A DNA stretch of 64,000 nt from Cacajao melanocephalus (lineage: Eukaryota; Chordata; Mammalia; Primates; Pitheciidae): positions 36,938 through 100,937 of the forward strand of contig CAUYLG010050943.1 of assembly GCA_963573385.1 (NCBI GenBank), given 5' to 3'. Below are positions 40,911-53,989 of the stretch, piece by piece. The notes under the pieces were generated by a model, which was given only the letters and a program-made list of their open reading frames with translations, had not been told where the DNA came from and did not search any database. Each line of letters begins with the position of its first letter. The first letter of the stretch is position 1. Made by a program: the position numbers and the translations under genes.

Positions 40911-43790
40911 GAAGCTGAGGCAGGATAATGCACCTGGTGGGAAAGAAGCTGAGTTGTCCCCACCAGGGTGAGACGTGATGTGTTTATCAGCTGCCTTGGA
41001 GACAGCCATTCCAAGGCAGATCTTGAAGGGAGATTCAGAAATCCAGAGATTTTAGATAAACAATCCAAAAATATGCTTCAGAGAATACTTGGTCTATATT
41101 TTAGAGACATCATTAAAAGGCTTTATGGATTTATGTCAGTTTTGGAGGAAGGGATATGCCATGTTCAAAAGTGTTATTCTGAAACCACATCATAAAGCAA
41201 CGGTTAAACCAAGGCCTGGGAGTGATGTGAGTCCTCTGAGGCTCCAAGTGGCAGATTTACGGCTGTCATTTCATTGTTTCACATTTCTTTAAGAAAATGC
41301 CAAATCAGGGTACTGAAATGTCTTTTAGAAACCAATTCTCTTATCTCCTCTGAATGAATAACCGAAAATAACTCTAGTTTAACAAGCCCCAAATAGCATC
41401 ATTTTCCTCATAAAATTATCAAAAAGTATTGATGTAGGATGCTTGATTTAAGGTTTCCTACTAGTAATTTAGATACTAGTAATATATAATACTAATAGAT
41501 ATAGATAATATAATACTAATATAGATAATATGAATAGTCTAAGTTTTATAATATTCATTTTTGGTAGAAAAATAAATTCTATATTAGGTATTCTATGATA
41601 TAAAAAAAGATTTGCTTAATTATATCATGTTTCTCAAAGTTTTGAAATACATGATGCCATCTGTAGACTCACGACCATAAAGGTGACAGTTAGCCTTCAA
41701 GTAGACAAGTCACCTTGTCTTAACTATTTCTTGGTCCTCACCACAGGTTACATGTAAATTATCCCTGATTGAGAAAAAGAAGTTTGCAGATGTTTGAAGT
41801 AAAACCCACCAATTATTCATTCCAGAATAATACCATAAAGATACTTATCTCCTTTTTGACCAAATCCCCGAGCCTTACAGTGAGAGAAGGAAAAAAAAAA
41901 CACAAAAAACAAAAACCAAAAGCAAACAGCTGGCACTCACCCCTGTTATTCAATTGCTCGTCATCTTTCTCTTCTCCAAGTTAAATAATTCTATTTCTTT
42001 TGCCTTTTCACTTAGGAGTTTGCAACCTATATTTTGCAACGTATATTTTTTAAATTGGCATGATTCTTTTTGTTTTCTAACTTTCCCATCAGTACTCAGA
42101 ATTGAAAGCTCCCAACTTGCAAATGGGCTTTTTTCCAACAATTTATTTTAAGCTCAGTAACTTGCAACTTGGAACCATTCCCTACAGAAACAATGTTTTA
42201 AATGATGGCGAGTTTGCCAGGACACTTCACACATGCTGAGCCACTCTGCTTGTGTAATAAAAGATAATTGAAGGGTGCCACTGTGTATTAGTAATTAAAA
42301 TAGAAAAGCTAAAACGAAACATGTTCTGATTTATTCTTCAGGTAAAAGCCCCAGGGAACTCTGCTCCCACAGGGATTTCAACGAGGTGATCCAGTGGTAA
42401 GTTGATAGATGTTAAACAATTGGCTTGGGGCGGGGGAAAGTCCTGGTTTATAGTTTTTGCCTGTTTCCCGGGATGTAAATACTGCCACCTTGTCCGACTT
42501 CAAGCTACCAGCATGACATCACTAAGTATGGAGCTGGGAAGTGAGGTCTCCCAGACTGTGCAAGCTGCCTCCAGCACCTGCTCTATCCACTCCCACAGTC
42601 AGCAAGGCAGTTGCTCAAGCAAACCACATTTATTGAGTTCCCTTTGTGATGAGTTTCCTTTTTTTACCTTCTGCTGTAAACAAACTCTTTATCATTTGCT
42701 TACTCCTTCCTGTCCCCCAAAGCTCTCTTCTACCTCTTCCCAGATATCCCAGATTCTTGAAGCTCTGTGCAGCTTCTGCTAAAGTCTAGGAGGCACTCCT
42801 GGGAGCCAGAACCATGCTACGGGGGGGCACAGACCTGAGCGGCAGCCTCAGGTCATTAACCGCTTTCATGGCTGAATTCCATTGCCCAGAATGATCACTC
42901 TAATTAACTGCTTTTTAATTAGTCACCTAGTAAAAGAGTTAAGTGAATTTTACGGAGTTCTGCTCCCAGGGACCTTGGACATCATCCCCTGCATGCATCA
43001 TGATTCCGCATCAGCCAGGCCTGGTTCCTTCCAGGGCAATCTGCACGGCACAGCTCTGCTTAAACTTGTTTCGTGATTCTCCCGAGATACTGCTATTCTG
43101 AAACGCAACCAGTTTCTCTCCTGGTCTTACACTGGCAAAATCTGCTTTTTCTCCCCAAGTGTACCACTCTGAATTTCCTTGCTGAATTTTTTTATTCTGT
43201 TTGTTTGATGTTTTCTTCAACTTACTGTAATGTTTTTGGACTAACAACATTGGACCTGGGATGGGTTAATGTTCACTTCTACTGGTTTTGTTTCCCCAGG
43301 TGGGTCCATATCTATTGTAAGTAACCAATTTCCTGCCATTCTCTCCAAAGGCACAGTCACTTCCAGGTCAGTTTCTATGTAATAAGCTTTAAGTGTCTGA
43401 ATCTGTACAATGGCAAAAAAAAAAAGGCCAAAGAAAAATCTCTAAGCTTATTTTGAGTGGCACGTGTGGCCCACGAGACACAAGTGTGAAGTATATTACT
43501 CCAAATACATCAATCAGCTACGGCTTGACTGTGTGGGAGCCAGGTGGCCTTCTAGGATTGGAGTTTAAGAGCAGCACCACTGAACAACTCTGCTAGGGTC
43601 TTAAACAGGAAGATAGTTTGCATCTATTATAGAATTTCCAGGGTCATGCTCCTGAAACTGTGTTAATAAGTATTCTTGGTGTGTATGGTGGTCAACAGGT
43701 TATAATGCTTTGGGGAGAGCAAATGAGATGAGGGCTTCACTACATCAAACTTCTTCTAAGACACATAATAAGGGATTAGTGTGGGACAGG
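40911..43790. other. Largely unannotated intronic sequence
   Basis: Contains an AT-rich tandem stretch near 41450-41545 built from ATAGATAATA/ATACTAAT units. No other repeat or gene was recognised in these 2.9 kb. Confidence 0.5.
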
Positions 43791-43799
43791 GGGAGGCCA

Positions 43800-43910
43800 G
43801 GCATCAAAAGTTGTGGATTGTAGCCCTGGCTTTGCCACCAACTAACTGTTTGACTTTGGTTAGGCAAATCATTTAATTGCTGTGGGCTTTAAATCATACT
43901 CATCTTAAAG
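43800..43910 (+). mobile_element. MIR SINE fragment
   Basis: CCCTGGCTTTGCCACCAACT and TTTGGTTAGGCAAATCATTT are in MIR order. Confidence 0.7.
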
Positions 43911-44059
43911 GCCCCCCTCCCCTGAACCTCTATTTTACTCTGGCTAGACGAAGAATAGTCCTTTTCATCCATTCTTTCAAATATGTAATAAGTGTTGTTT
44001 GTGAGCCATGATCTGATATTTAGCAGGCTGTAAACTATATTTAAGTTAGTAATTGAAGG

Positions 44060-44965
44060 TGAGCAAGATTTTGCTGGGACCAGGGGTAGGGAAAGTATTC
44101 TAGGAAGAGAAAAGAGCATGTGCCAAGGCTCTGAGGAAGAAGGGAATGTTGAGGACTAATGCAGTGGAGGCCAAGATGACAAACCCTCAGGGGAGAGTGG
44201 TGGGAAGTGCGGCTAGAGACAAAGGTAGTGGTATTCTGAGGATTTTGGTTTTTATACAGAAAGCAATGAGTAACTCTTGAAAGGTTTTAAGCAAAGGTGA
44301 CATAATCTGATTTCACTTTTGAAAGCTCATTCTGGCTGTATTTTGGTGAACGCAGTGGAGGGAGAAAAGACGGGACATAGGAAGACCATTGAATAGGCTA
44401 TTGCAATGGGACAGAATCCATATGATGAAGGTCTGGAGTGGTAGAGTGGATAGAATCTGATGATGTTTAAGAAGCATAGGGGTGAAGAACTCATGGAGTT
44501 TTGGATAGATAGTGTGACAATTTCTGATTATGGGAACACAGAGGCAGGCACTCCTGGTGGGGTTGGGGATATGGCAGGTATCAAGAGTTCAGCTTTGGCT
44601 GGGCACAGTGGTTCACACCTGTAATCTCAGCAATTTGGAAGGCCAACGCAGGAGAATCACTTGAACGCAGGAGCTTAAGACTGGCCTGAACAACATAATG
44701 GGACCCTGTTGCTACAAAAAATAAAATAAAATAAAAATAAAAATAAAAGAAAGAAAAGAGAAAATAGCCGCTGTGGTGGCATAAGCCTGTAATCCCAGCT
44801 ACTGAGGCAGGAGGATCATTTGAGTGCAGGAGGTAGGGGTTGCAATGAATCATCACAGCACCATTGCCCTCCAGCCAGGGCAACAGAGTGAGACTCTGTT
44901 TCAAAAACAACAGAAAAGTTCAGCTTTGAACAGGTCAAGTTAGAGGTGCCTTTGTATCAGGGAAG
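44060..44965 (-). mobile_element. L2 LINE, split by an Alu
   Basis: CCAAGGCTCTGAGGAAGAAG, then TTTTAAGCAAAGGTGACATA, AAGCTCATTCTGGCTG and TAGGCTATTGCAATGG follow reversed L2. It resumes after the Alu as TTGAACAGGTCAAGTTAGAG. More diverged similarity may continue to about 45300. Confidence 0.75.
44596..44915 (+). mobile_element. Alu (J-like) nested in L2
   Basis: The target duplication AGTTCAGCTTT lies on both sides. The middle A-rich linker has expanded to an AAAAT/AAAG array (about 44718-44765). Confidence 0.93.
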
Positions 44966-46589
44966 CAGGAAAGTCAAAGAATCCAAAAGGTCTGTGCTGA
45001 AATATTCATTTTAAAATCATTTTTATGACGGTATTTGAAATGTATGCATGGATAGGATTCCCTGGGAGAAGTGTGTGAAGAGAGAAGACGGGGGGGCCTC
45101 GTGTCGAGGCCTGAGAAGTCACCCTTTTCAAAGTGGGACCTGGAATGAGCTTGCAAAGGAAGAACAGAGAGGAAGGAATTAGAGCGATCAAGGGATGCCT
45201 CGAACATGAGGTCTGAATGAGGCCAAGGAGAAAGGGTTTTTCACAAAAGAGGATCTGACCAATAGGTTGGAATGCTGTTCAGAGATCCAGTTAGATTTTC
45301 CCAGTCGAACTGGGGAAATTCTAGAAGTCTTCTTATCTCCTCATTTTCACTTCCTGAATCATTGACCTGGGTCTGAACTCCGGTCACTGAAGTGAAGTTG
45401 CTCTCACTGAGGTGATCACGAACTTTCTAGTTACCCAAGTGAAAGAACAATTTCTGCCCTTATTTGCCTTACTCAACTCTTGGAGTCTTTGGAAACTCTC
45501 TTTGGTTTTCCTTTCTCCTCTTTCAACTTTTCTGTCAGTCATTGGCTCTTTTTCCTCCGTGTATCCTGAAAATGTTAAGGGCGCTGAGGTTTTCCCTCCA
45601 GCGCTCCTCTTCCATCTCACTCTACGCTCATTTATTAGCAGGGCCTCATCTCCCTCGCTACTGAGCTGCAACTTTCTGCAGGGAAACTCCACCTCATTCT
45701 TTCATGGGAAACTCAAACTCAAGCTTCACACAATGGAATTCATCCCTTCCAACAAGTTGGGTCCTCTCCCTGAATTTTCTAGTTTGATCAATGACACCAC
45801 ATCTGTGTGGTCACTCAAAGGCAGAAAGCCCAGAGACATCTAAGCTCCCTGTTGTTTGCATGGCCTCGTAAACTTTTGTGTCTGTTCTTTCCTGGGCACA
45901 GCTCTGTTGTGCCTCTGGTTCAGGCACTCGGGTTTCACTTTGGCACCTGTGATGACTTATTAAAGGGTGTCCTCCAGTGGGCATCTTACCTCCTGTAATC
46001 TGTCCTTCACAGACTTTCAGTGACCTGCCTTACATCCTAGTCTAACCACGTCCTTCTTAAACCCAAAAAATATCCCTCTTCTTAAAATGTGGCATATCAT
46101 TTTGGGGGAAGAGTCACTGAATACATTTCAGAAAACCTGTAAGTCTTCTGACATTTTAGGGGAAAGTATGTGCAAATGCAATCTTCCGGGAAGAAGGTTA
46201 GTTTCAATCCGGTCCCATGATTCCCCTGGCAAATGTAAAGAAAGAGAGCAAAAATGAATTCACTCATTATTTCTCTAAAATGGCTCACTGAGAGGTATCT
46301 GTGTGCCAGCGCTGTGCGAGGTGCTGACTCTGCTTCCAGACAGACTAAGGCCCTTGGTCCCCTTCATCATCTGGACTCAGCTGCCATTCTCCTCTGCAGA
46401 CTCCACGTGGCTCCAGCCAGCCTAAGGGGCTGGCTGTTCCCACTTCGCTCTCCTGCCCAGCTGGTTAGCTACTTATTCACTCTTCCATTCCACGTGAGCT
46501 CCAGCTCCTTCCCCAAGGGTCGTCTGCACTGTAAGAGCTCAGCCTCGAGTGTCCCATAGCTCCTTGTTATAACTTTATTCCAACATGTA
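44966..46589. other. Unannotated intronic sequence
   Basis: Apart from possible diverged L2 at the left, nothing recognised. Confidence 0.45.
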
Positions 46590-46984
46590 TAACTTTGTTT
46601 GCATTTAATTTAGTAAACATTTCTTAGAGTCCTACTATATGTGAGGCTCATGCTGATGACAAAAGCAAACATGATGTGAACTTTTCCCAAAAGGAGTTCG
46701 CAGTGGGTTGGGAGACAGAGCAAGCACAGTGTGTGAGACGTGCAGAAGTAGAGTGTGTAGAAGTAAATAGCTGGAGGTGGGAAGGATGGGATCTGCCTGT
46801 GGGTGGGTATGGGATGCCTGGATGGTTTCACTAAGAAGGTGACATCTGCGTTGGGTCCTGACAAAATAATAGGCATCTACAGGACAGAGGAGGTGGACCA
46901 GAGCCCTCCAAGTGCTGGAAACAGCAGGCACAAAGGCATGAGGAATGCAGCAGCATGGCGTTCAGGAAACAGGACTCCAGGCTT
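46590..46984 (-). mobile_element. L2 fragment
   Basis: TAGTAAACATTTCTTAGAGT, then AAGAAGGTGACATCTGCG and AAACAGCAGGCACAAAGGCA, follow the reversed L2 order. Confidence 0.65.
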
Positions 46985-47150
46985 CTCAACCTAGGCTTTG
47001 CTTTTGGAAAAAAAACTGTCGCTGGGGCAAAATCCCAGAAATCCTGATCTGATTGTCTGGGGAGAGGCCTGCCTATTGGCATATTTCAACATTTTCTCAG
47101 ATTAGTCTAATGTGCAGTCAGCGTCGGGAACGGCAGCGGGCGGTCATCGG
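46985..47150. mobile_element. MER5-like DNA transposon fragment
   Basis: AAATCCTGATCTGATTGTCT, GGGGAGAGGCCTG and TCTAATGTGCAGTCAG resemble MER5A/B. Tentative. Confidence 0.5.
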
Positions 47151-47374
47151 ACATGACCTGATATTGAATGTGGGGTGAGGTACGGCTGGAGGTGCTGCTG
47201 ATAAAAGGCAGGATTGAGGCCAGGGAGGTCTTGAATCCTTTATTTTAAATTTTTCTACAAGACCAATATACCTTGACATAATTTTGAAAAGTTGTAAAAA
47301 TAGTATGAATAACTCCTATATTATTCATATCTGGATTCCCGAACTTTTAACATTTCACTATATTTGTTTTCTTT

Positions 47375-47560
47375 CTTATATTAAATATGTTATATTTAGA
47401 TATAATATAAAAAGTAAATATTTAAAATTTAAATATTAAAAATGTCAATATATTTATATTTAAGATTAAGTATGTTATATATAATTAAAATAATCGTTAA
47501 TGTTACATATTTAGTATATTAAATACATTATAATGTATATTATATATAATTCCTGAACCA
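47375..47560. repeat. AT-rich low-complexity tract
   Basis: About 185 bases of nearly pure A/T, with repeated TATATTTAGATATAATAT-like words and several short self-complementary segments. Confidence 0.85.
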
Positions 47561-47610
47561 TTTGAGAGCAAGTTGGAGTCAGGAAACCAACATTAATATA
47601 ACACTATTGG

Positions 47611-47898
47611 CCGGGCGCGGTGGTTCACGCCTGTAATCCCAGCTTTGAGAGGCTGAGGTGGGTGGATCATCTGGTTCGAGACCAGCCTGACCAACATGGT
47701 GAAACCTCATCTCTACTAAAAATCCAAAAAATCAGACAGGCATGGTGGTGCACGCCTGTATTCCCAGCTAGCTACTCAGGAGGCTAAGGCAGGAGAATCG
47801 CTTGAACCTGGGAGGCGGAGGTTGCAGTTAGCTGAGATCCTGTCATTGCACTGCAGCAGCCTGGACAACAAGAGCAAAACTCCATCTCAAAAGAAAAA
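47611..47898 (+). mobile_element. Alu, full length
   Basis: GGCCGGGCGCGGTGGTTCAC start. The target duplication ATA(T/C)AACACTATTG lies before and after it. Low divergence for this window, so it is among the younger Alus here. Confidence 0.96.
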
Positions 47899-48164
47899 AA
47901 ATACAACACTATTGTTCCAATTCTAGAAAAAAAAATATATATATATGAACATGAATATTTATATACATACAAATAATTTTGGGAAACTACTTTGAGGGTA
48001 TATATGTATATTTATGTGTGTTATGCATATATGCACATATGTATATTTTTTCAGGTAGAAAGTCTTTTGCAAATAAGCATGCCTTACCAGGAAGAGAAGG
48101 GAAGGAACAGAACAGGGATAAGGAGGTTAAGGTGAATGCCTTATTTGTGCACCTGATTTCTCTC

Positions 48165-48258
48165 CAGACTGTGAGTTTCTGAAGGGAAGAACTATGTCTT
48201 GTAATCTCAGCCAGCCCCTGGCTTTCAGCAGATACTCAATAAATGATCGCTGAGTTGA
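48165..48258 (+). mobile_element. L2 3' end
   Basis: CTGTGAGTTTCTGAAGGGAA, then GATACTCAATAAATGATCGC, the canonical L2 3' UTR finish. Confidence 0.7.
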
Positions 48259-49059
48259 GGTGAATGGAATTAAATTATTTTTAATAGAAAAAATATATTC
48301 TTCAACTTGTGGGATCACATTGGCCTTTCTTTTAGTGAAAAATGTTAGGGTTCTGTTGTGTGTGTGTGAAGTGGGCTTCTTGAGAGAAATGTCATTGAGT
48401 TGACCCAGACCTCATCGTTAATTAAAACGGCAGTTTATTAATGAAAATGTTATGCATTTAGAATAATATATCCAAAAGAATGAAAGGACTTACAGCTTAA
48501 CAAACACTCTTCATTTTTACTGCTTTTTTCTCCTTTATACTAGCTAAGTAAGCTAGAACATATTTATGCAGAGGTTGGTCAATTACTCAAGCAGCTTTCA
48601 CAAATCAACTTGTCTCCAATCCAGTGACTCTGCCTCAGTTTGCCTGTGTGCTGCTAACTTCACAGTTTGCTGTGAAGCTACTGCTTTTAGAAATTATATT
48701 GTTTCCTTAACTAAATATTTGTAGACTTACTGAATTGCATGATTTGTGCCCGTTGCACACACCAGGGTGTTTCTACCCTTTCTATTGATAGGCAGCAAGT
48801 TGCCTCTTCTGAGCTCTGTACTTAGACTGCACATTCTGTATTTTCTCACTTGCTCAGCTGATCTGCCTGAGCCACACAGAATTCTTGGCCCTAGTGGTTC
48901 TTGAGGACAAGTACCATTTTAATTTGTGGTTGTAGCCTCAGTCTAGTGAAAGGAGACAGTCATGAGTTTGTTGATTCAGCAAGGACTCTTTGGATGGGAG
49001 TCAGGTGCACATTTACACACCATAAACATGAGCTCCTATTCAGTTCCAATAGGTGCTAA
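48259..49059. other. Unannotated intronic sequence
   Basis: Nothing recognised. Confidence 0.5.
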
Positions 49060-49240
49060 TGGGCACTTTTTATCTCATTTAACCTAATTACTAAACAGCA
49101 ACACTTTGAGCAGATGTCATCATCCCTATTTTACAGACGAGGTAACTGACGCTTATGGGAATAATTTGCCCAAGGTCACCTGGCTAATCAGAGAGTCGAG
49201 TCAAATGCAGATCTGCTGAACTTCCGAGCCCACACTCCTC
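49060..49240 (-). mobile_element. MIR SINE
   Basis: CATCATCCCTATTTTACAGA, GAGGTAACTGACGC and TTGCCCAAGGTCACCTGGCT. A well-preserved reversed MIR. Confidence 0.85.
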
Positions 49241-49384
49241 CCTCTGTCTAGGCGGTGCTTGTGCAAGCTCTAGCTGTTTTCATAGAAACCCACAAAGTGA
49301 TTTGTTTATTAGCTCCTGCTTTGGGAATTAAAAATGAAATGCAATACCAGGGAACCACTGATTATTACTCACAAACATAAAAAC

Positions 49385-49670
49385 ACAATGGGAGGCAGCA
49401 AACCACCATGGTGTGTGTAGCCCTATGTAACAATCCTGCAAGATCTGTACGTGCACCCCAGAACTTAAATTATAAAAAAAAAAGAAAATGAGAAGACAAT
49501 TGACAGAATAGGAGAAAATATTTGCAATATATATATACTCAATAAAGGTCTAGTACCCAAAATACATCTAAAAGCACTTCCAGCTCAACAACAAAAACAC
49601 AGGCAAGCCAATTAGAAAATGGGGAAAAAATTTATTTTCTTCACCAGCAAAGATCTTAATAGAAAAGAAA
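49385..49670 (+). mobile_element. L1 3' end plus adjacent L1M piece
   Basis: GCAGCAAACCACCATGGTGT, TGCACCCCAGAACTTAAATT and an A-tail (49465-49485) are an L1 3' terminus. It is followed by older L1 ORF2-like sequence from GAGAAAATATTTGCAATATA onward. These are two separate insertions in the same orientation. Confidence 0.75.
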
Positions 49671-50510
49671 AAACAAAAATCTACAAATGCCTCATTACTT
49701 TGGATAAAATTTTGTTAATAATAAAATGATCTGTATTTTAATTTGAAAAAGCCACACTTCAAAGTCGAAGTTGACGGCAAGACTTGAGACATTCCCATAT
49801 ATGTCCTGAAATCCAAAGTCATCCCCATTTGCTGATTATTATACTAAAATCAGGACATATCTTTTGTAATATTTGCCTTGACCAAGGAAGGTAAATGGGA
49901 CTATAGATTATAACTTTGGTTTTCTTCCTTATCTCTGCAACTACTTTATTTCATATATTAGTTAAGCCTTGCAATTTGTCAAAATATTCTAACTGAGCAA
50001 TGAAGTGTTCTTCAATCAATGCAAACCATCCTCAAGCCTTCTGCCTTCTTTAGAGAATGTGTCACACCATACAAGTAGCTTTAAAGGAGGTAGACCATCA
50101 CAGCTGAGTCTCACTCATCAAATAGGAAATGAATTTTTGTGGGCAGTGTTAATGGTTACAAGATTCAGTTCTCTAGAGTTGCTTCCTTGAATGGAACACA
50201 AATATAGGAAGCATTAGAAGCTAATGGCATTCTACTTCAAGCAACTCAAGAACCTGGTTATTTCCTACCAATGTGATCTGAGGCCTCACAGGGTTTCTGG
50301 GCTCTTAGTAGGTAGCTCTCTACTATGCCTCTTGAAAAAAAGATGTTTGCTGAATGCTGTTTATGATGCTATATTGAGTCCAAGAAGTGGACAGCCCAAA
50401 GAGCACTGGGCTCCTCCACTGATGCTGCATATTCCAGCCCTGGGCTTCTTTCTGGTTTGGCAATGACCCCTCTGGCTTGTTTTGCACCAGACTTAGACAT
50501 TCGCTTTTCT
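49671..50510. other. Unannotated intronic sequence
   Basis: Nothing recognised. Confidence 0.5.
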
Positions 50511-50512
50511 TT

Positions 50513-50790
50513 TTCTTTTTTGAGATGGACTCTCGCTCTGCCACCCAGGCTGGAGTGCAGTGGCTTGACCTTGGCTCACTGCAAACTCTGCCTCCTGGTT
50601 TCAAGTGATTCTTGTGTCTCAGCCTCCTGAGTAGCTGGGATTACAGGCTCAGGCCACCATGCCCAGCTAATTTTTTGTATTCTTGGGAGAGATGAGGTTT
50701 CACCTTGTTGGTCAGCCTGGTCTTGAACTTCTGACCTCAGGTGATCCACCCACCTCAGCCTCGCAAAGTGTGAGCCACCTCACCTGGCCA
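50513..50790 (-). mobile_element. Alu
   Basis: TTGAGATGGACTCTCGCTCT to CACCTCACCTGGCC. A short deletion removes the CTGGGATTACAGG step near 50770. Confidence 0.95.
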
Positions 50791-50894
50791 ACATTCATTT
50801 TTCAATGAAATACATTCAAAATGTAATACTTCCAAAGTGTTTCTCACACTAAACTGTAATTGGTAGTTTACATATGCAGATGCTGGGGACCATA

Positions 50895-51005
50895 GTTTCC
50901 TTGAGGGAAAGACTGTTTTATTGGACTTTTTATTTCTGGAGTACAATGCAACTCCTAGCACATATTAGGTATGCAGTGTACACTGCTTGAATTAATGAAC
51001 ATCAA
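50895..51005 (+). mobile_element. L2 3' end fragment
   Basis: CCTTGAGGGAAAGACTG, then CTCCTAGCACATATTAGGTA and TGCTTGAATTAATGAA, match a diverged L2 3' UTR. Confidence 0.55.
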
Positions 51006-51311
51006 TTAATGGTATCACAGACCAATTTGGCTATTTACATACATATTTTTTCATTTTATTCCCTCATCTCTCCTCCCCAAAAGAAAATCCAAGACATCTT
51101 AGTGATTTATTGCTACCATTATCTATAAATTTTGAATAGTAGTTTCTTCCAAGAAGATAAAATATGATTAAAAAGCGAAGATTCACCTCAAGGAAACCAC
51201 GAAATAACTGGTTAACTGCATATTTTGGAAAATATAACTGAAGGATTATGAATTATCCAGAGATCCTGAAAATGAGGTTGTTATCAAAGTTATTCCACTT
51301 TATCTGCCTGT

Positions 51312-51377
51312 TGGTGGAAGAAGGAGAAAAAAAGAAAAATGAGAAGAGGAGAAAGGAAAAAGAAGAAAAAGAATGGA
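51312..51377. repeat. Purine-rich (GAA-type) tract
   Basis: About 65 bases with almost no pyrimidines on the plus strand. Confidence 0.85.
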
Positions 51378-53289
51378 TTTAGGCCACGCCTTTGCTGTGT
51401 GACTACACAGAGCTTTGAATGATTGGACTCTGCATTCTCAGCACAGCAGGAGCCTCTGGTCGTCTTCATGTACACATGACGTGTGTAATTTATCTGGGGA
51501 AATGAACATTGTAGGGCATTTGCCAGATCCCCTTTTGCCTTCTACTTCAATGGAAACAATATTTTCAAGTAAGGAGACAGCTTCAATTACAAAACTGACA
51601 ACGAAAATCTTACTTTAATATTTTTTCCTTGTGTTAGCAGCTTTTTCCCCTTTGTAGATGCTTCAAACACAACCCTTGTCTGTGGCAAGAGAATGGATTT
51701 ATTCATTGTTGTGTGAAATAAATTCAGGCTTCTATGAAATAAATTAAAAATACTTGCAAAAGGCTTTCTATATGGATGGACGGCTTTCTCTGTCTCCATA
51801 GACATAAAATCAACCTCAAATGAGTTTCTGGAAAATGTGCGTGTGTGAGTTTCAGAAAGTATGTATGTAAACATGTATGTATGTATTTTTTTCCCAGAAA
51901 TATGTATATGTATGTATGTACCCACACACACTTTCTGAAACACCTCCAGATGGTTTTTCAGAAAGCATCTGTTGCTTAGCGATGTACATGCCAAGCCTAG
52001 TTTGCTCAAAGGTTTGCTGTCTGACCTGTCCTTTGTCACAAGGGGAACTGCAAAAGCACCTTCCGGTGGCAGGAGAGAGGCCAATGAGGGGAGGGGCTGT
52101 GCCACATGGGAAATGCTGCAGCTCCTTGAAATAAAGGATTCTACAAAAGGCTCTATGCTATTTTCAGCACCCAGGCCCATCATGCCAAGAAACAGTCTAA
52201 AAGCACGTGTTTCTTAAGGGTCCCCAGTTCATGAAGTGAGATTGACTCTCTTCCCAACTCACTCATTTGCCTTGTCTGCTTGTAATACTGACCTTCATCA
52301 ACAACAACCGTGTGCGTCAATTTGTTTACCATAACGTTTCCCTGCCTATTGCCATTTCTTCCGTTCCCTGCCATGTGAAAGTTTTAAAATAACGGCTTCT
52401 TTCTAACGCATTTTTTTAAATAGTCCAAGGTGTAATGAAATGCCTGCAAATATATCCCTATACTAATGATGCCTTTGAGTTTGGAAATGATAGTGATCAC
52501 GGATGGTGATTTAAAATGCATGCTGCCTGCCCATCCCTGATTTTATTCTAATTGGAGACCCAAAGGAAGGGGCAGGAAGCTTAGTTGCATAAAAAACTGA
52601 CTTCAGCTTCACTGGTTTGTCTCCTGAGAATGAGGGAAACCAACCATGTGAGTCTTCCCATGTCTATTAAAAAAATGGAAACTTTTGAAGACAAAGTAGT
52701 TTAATAAATTCAGTCACTTTTTAAAAATAAAGTAAATGTTTGTGCTTGGTGATGGGAAGAAGTGGGATAAAATGGTGTAAAAACTAAATTATAAATTTCA
52801 AGGCTAATGAGCTGAGCAATATTAGATAATGGTTATGGGGCCACAGGTGAAGAGACTTAAGGTCACACATAAACAGCAAGCTAAAGTAAACTCTCACAAA
52901 TAGAACAATTTCGTTAGAGCAGCAGGAGTTTCAAGCCTTTTATTCACCTCTTCTTTCTCTTGCCTTCTTAGCAAAGATCTGCATGCCTTTCCCATTTAGT
53001 CATGATATTTCACGAAGGCATATGGCAACCATAATTCTGACCACCAAACACACCCTTTTGAAATGACATTTTGCTTTTGTAATTATTTTTATTTTGATAT
53101 TTGAATATAAATCTGACAGCCTAAGAATTTATTTCCAATCAAATGACTGAAGTATAAAGAAAACTTAGGACTCATTAGGGAGATGATGAATTTCTGCACC
53201 TCTCTTGGTGCAAGGAATTGAGGCATTGGTTTTTACACTGAATCTCATCACCCGAATCCAAGGTGCCTCCACACTGTCTTTAAATTTCA
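51378..53289. other. Mostly unannotated intronic sequence
   Basis: Contains GTAT-rich microsatellite-like sequence at 51860-51920 and a possible MER5-like piece near 52505-52600. A minus-strand frame of 198 codons (51587-52183) has no family features. Confidence 0.5.
51850..51942. repeat. Local inverted repeat around a GTAT-rich loop
   Basis: TTTCAGAAAGT near 51850 and its reverse complement ACTTTCTGAAA near 51930 flank about 70 bases of imperfect GTAT units. Confidence 0.7.
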
Positions 53290-53450
53290 GCACCAATTAT
53301 AAAGTGTCTACCATTTATGGAGCATTAGGGACTATGTTATTTAGTCCACAACACCATAGGGTACATATTATTCAAATTCTACAGATGACGGAATGGAGCC
53401 TCCAAGAAGGTAAACAACCTGCCTCCAGTCACTCATTTAGCAAGTTCTTA
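53290..53450 (-). mobile_element. MIR SINE
   Basis: AAATTCTACAGATGACGGAA and GAAGGTAAACAACCTGCCTC follow reversed MIR. Confidence 0.6.
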
Positions 53451-53655
53451 CTATTAACTACTATGTTATATTGCCTTCCAAAGCCTTCCATTTATATCCT
53501 GCCTACAAGAAAGATCCAAAAAAGCAATTAGCATTTTTCTTTAAAAATATTGCTGTGGTGTATTTTGAAGGTTAGCATAGAGGGTTATAATTCTTATGTA
53601 AGAGGTGTCTTTGAAAAGCTCTACATCAGTACTGTCCAACAGAAATATAATGTGA

Positions 53656-53820
53656 AAGCCAGGTCTGGTGGTACATGCCTGTAATCCCTGCTACTCAGGA
53701 AGCTGAGAAGACAGGATTGCTTGAGCCCAGGAGTTCGAGGTTCCAGTGAGCCACGATTGTGCCACTGCACTCTAGCCTGGGAGACAGAGGTCTCTAAAAA
53801 AATGAAGTAAAGAAAAGAAG
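53656..53820 (+). mobile_element. Alu monomer (FLAM-type) nested in hAT element
   Basis: AGCCAGGTCTGGTGGTACAT to CTCTAGCCTGGGAGACAGAG, with only one arm and a short mixed A-tail. Confidence 0.85.
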
Positions 53821-53989
53821 TGTAATGGGAGCCACATTTTTAAATTTTAATTCTCTTGTAGCCACATTTAAAACATAAAAACAGTGAAATTAATTTTAAT
53901 AATATATTTTATTTAATTTAGTATATCCAATATATTATCATTTCAACATGTAATCTATGTAAAAATGATTGAGACATTTTACATTGTGA

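Noticed and set aside
49465..49670. Single continuous L1
   Set aside because: The L1 3' A-tail at 49465-49485 precedes ORF2-like sequence, so order shows two separate L1 pieces.
51587..52183. Minus-strand open frame of 198 codons, the second longest in the window
   Set aside because: It crosses a GTAT microsatellite and has low-complexity His/Thr/Tyr stretches. It shows no domain or splice context. Likely chance.
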